From Nitrospiraceae bacterium (GTDB lineage: Bacteria > Nitrospirota > Nitrospiria > Nitrospirales > Nitrospiraceae), in NCBI GenBank assembly GCA_014534095.1, contig JACVSD010000100.1:1-6597 (forward strand): a stretch of 6,597 bases of DNA, written 5' to 3'. A model generated the notes under the pieces. It saw only the letters and a program-made list of their open reading frames with translations, was not told the DNA's origin and ran no database searches. A program made the translations under genes and the position numbers. Below are positions 5,060 through 6,597 of the stretch, in pieces. Position 1 is the stretch's first letter; the number at the start of each line of letters is the position of its first letter.

Positions 5060-6211
5060 CTACCCTGACGGATTTGAGGAAACGTTGGGGGCTCCCGTCT
5101 TAGCGGAGCTCCGGTTCACCGAGGCGCCAATCTTCGGCGTGTTGGTGGTCACGTCTGCGTTCTGGGCACGGTGGAGGAGCGCGTGATCCATCAGCACGAG
5201 CGCCACCATGGCTTCGGCGATAGGCGTGGCTCTAATCCCGACGCAGGGATCATGGCGGCCGTTCGTTTCAACGGTCGTCGGGCTCCCCCGCTTGTCGATC
5301 GACCTGCGAGAGACGCGAATGCTGGACGTGGGCTTGATGCCGATGGTGACGACGATATCCTGGCCAGTTGAAATGCCGCCCAGAACGCCGCCGGCATGGT
5401 TGGTCACGAAGCCGTCCGGCGTCAGTTCGTCGCCGTGCTCGGATCCACGTTGCGTCACCGACCCGAAACCGGACCCAATCTCAACCGCCTTCACCGCATT
5501 GATGCTCATCATTGCTGCAGCCAGGTCGGCATCCAGCTTTCCATAAACGGGGGCGCCCCACCCCACCGGCACCGACTCGGCCACAGTGGTGATCCTCGCG
5601 CCGACCGAGTCTCCGGCTTTTCTCAGCTCGTCCATGAAGGATTCCAGATCCGGCACCACATCCGCGTTCGCCGAAAAGAACGGATTGCCGCTCACGGCAT
5701 CCCACGTCCTGAAGGGCACGGCAATAGGTCCGAGCTGGCTCAGATATCCCCGGATCAGAATCCCATACTTCTCGCGCAACCACTTTCTGGCGATCGCCGC
5801 GGCAGCCACGCGCACGGCCGTTTCTCTCGCGGAAGCCCGTCCGCCGCCGCGGTGGTCACGGATCCCGTACTTTTGCCAATAGGTATAGTCGGCGTGGCCG
5901 GGCCGGAACGTATCGATCAGGTTCCCGTAATCGCGGCTGCGCTGGTCTTCATTGCGGATTAACAGAGCGATGGGCGTGCCGGTGGTACGGCCTTCAAAGA
6001 GGCCCGACAGGATCTCGACCGTGTCGGATTCCTGGCGCTGAGTGACGTGGCGGGAAGTACCCGGCTTTCTCCGGTCGAGATCCCTTTGAATGTCCTCAAC
6101 AGAAAGCGCCAGGCCCGGCGGGCACCCATCCACTACGCACCCGATGGCGGGCCCATGGCTTTCGCCGAATGAGGTGACGCTGAAGATACGGCCAAAGGTA
6201 TTGCCCGCCAT
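5060..6211 (-). CDS. aroC: Chorismate synthase
   Basis: The product is 383 residues from ATG 6211 to TAG. It catalyses the last step of the shikimate pathway: 5-enolpyruvylshikimate-3-phosphate to chorismate, using reduced FMN, in the cytosol. Family motifs are all present: [11 protein letters not shown] (15-25, His19), [26 protein letters not shown] (His106), [15 protein letters not shown] (118-132), [21 protein letters not shown] and the C-terminal RHDPCVGIR...AEAMVALVL. Two conserved His residues (19, 106) match those important in studied enzymes. After RAQNADV the protein has a polar tail of about 29 residues ([10 protein letters not shown]...SSNPSG), longer than the Escherichia coli enzyme end as I recall it. 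A minus-strand AGAGG precedes the ATG by about 10 nt. It starts 53 nt after aspS with no clear terminator, so co-transcription is likely. Confidence 0.97.
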   Translation of the reverse strand: MAGNTFGRIFSVTSFGESHGPAIGCVVDGCPPGLALSVEDIQRDLDRRKPGTSRHVTQRQESDTVEILSGLFEGRTTGTPIALLIRNEDQRSRDYGNLIDTFRPGHADYTYWQKYGIRDHRGGGRASARETAVRVAAAAIARKWLREKYGILIRGYLSQLGPIAVPFRTWDAVSGNPFFSANADVVPDLESFMDELRKAGDSVGARITTVAESVPVGWGAPVYGKLDADLAAAMMSINAVKAVEIGSGFGSVTQRGSEHGDELTPDGFVTNHAGGVLGGISTGQDIVVTIGIKPTSSIRVSRRSIDKRGSPTTVETNGRHDPCVGIRATPIAEAMVALVLMDHALLHRAQNADVTTNTPKIGASVNRSSAKTGAPNVSSNPSG

Positions 6212-6264
6212 CAGATCAGGCCCTCTAGAAGTTCACTGACACAGCGGACCGGTTCTTCATCCAG

Positions 6265-6597
6265 CTACTCGACGAGATCAAGCTTGATGCGTAACTCCTT
6301 CAACTGCTCCGCGCTGACGGTAGAAGGCGCCTCGGTCATCGGACATTGGGCACGCTGCGTTTTTGGGAAGGCGATGACATCCCGGATTGAGTCGGTATCA
6401 CCCAGCAGCATAATGAGTCGATCAAGGCCAAAAGCGATTCCCCCATGGGGCGGGGCGCCGTAGTCGAGGGCGTCGAGCAGGAATCCGAACTTCGCATGTG
6501 CTTGCTCTTTAGGGATGCCCAAGAGATCGAGGATCTTCAGCTGAATCTCACTGCGATGGTTGCGAATGCTGCCGCCGCCGATCTCGTTTCCATTCAA
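6265..6597 (-). CDS. aspS: Aspartyl-tRNA synthetase, C-terminal part (5' end outside window)
   Basis: The last 110 residues of a bacterial-type AspRS are visible, ending at TAG (plus-strand 6265-6267). The segment includes [24 protein letters not shown] and [27 protein letters not shown], which holds class II motif 3 with its ATP-binding Arg (GLDR). It ends with the characteristic [22 protein letters not shown] and a short tail. The enzyme charges tRNA-Asp with aspartate. Motifs 1 and 2 and the anticodon-binding domain lie beyond the right edge, so I cannot judge whether it is a discriminating or non-discriminating (Asp/Asn) enzyme. The first visible codon, TTG, is an internal Leu and not a start. 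aroC follows 53 nt downstream on the same strand. Confidence 0.96.
   Translation of the reverse strand: MNGNEIGGGSIRNHRSEIQLKILDLLGIPKEQAHAKFGFLLDALDYGAPPHGGIAFGLDRLIMLLGDTDSIRDVIAFPKTQRAQCPMTEAPSTVSAEQLKELRIKLDLVE

Noticed and set aside
4970..5186. Perfect plus-strand AGGAGGT (4970-4976) before an open frame at 4977
   Set aside because: The TTG follows with no spacing, the frame is antisense to the aroC 3' end, and the product has no recognisable features.
5396..5962. Plus-strand 188-residue open frame
   Set aside because: It is an antisense shadow of aroC, whose motifs are unambiguous on the minus strand.

Overview
The window is a GC-rich bacterial chromosome segment from a diderm (Gram-negative-type) organism. 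The evidence is an OmpA-type peptidoglycan-binding protein, a lipobox lipoprotein of the DUF2959 family and several exported proteins. The gene styles would suit Nitrospira or a proteobacterium, but nothing here fixes the taxon; that is inference only. I see no mobile element, tRNA, rRNA or CRISPR array, and no gap between genes exceeds 300 bases.

Left part, plus strand (2-2655): the 3' end of a long OmpA-family gene whose visible N-terminal half is four 105-bp (35-residue) coiled-coil repeats; a strong 12-bp hairpin just after its stop; a DUF2959 lipoprotein gene; and, 18 nt later, a YpfJ-type neutral zinc metallopeptidase. The last two look like an operon.

Middle (2716-4160): a small exported lysine-rich protein on the minus strand, convergent with the peptidase. 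It is divergent from an exported HtrA-like serine protease with one PDZ domain. About 104 bp separate the two starts and hold a probable -10 element and an inverted repeat.

Right part, minus strand, transcribed right to left (6597-4146): the 3' end of aspS (aspartyl-tRNA synthetase), aroC (chorismate synthase) 53 nt downstream, then an orphan cytosolic ABC ATPase of the ModF/YlmA type. The leader of the ATPase gene contains two inverted repeats that compete for the same bases. The ATPase and HtrA-like genes converge and overlap by 15 bp.

Functionally, 2-4160 is an envelope neighbourhood: peptidoglycan anchoring, a lipoprotein, two exported or membrane-tethered peptidases and a small periplasmic protein. 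The aspS-aroC-ABC stretch is housekeeping. I found no convincing new defence or mobile system. The most notable points are the mosaic repeat array, the DUF2959-metallopeptidase pair and the possible alternative hairpins ahead of the ABC gene.
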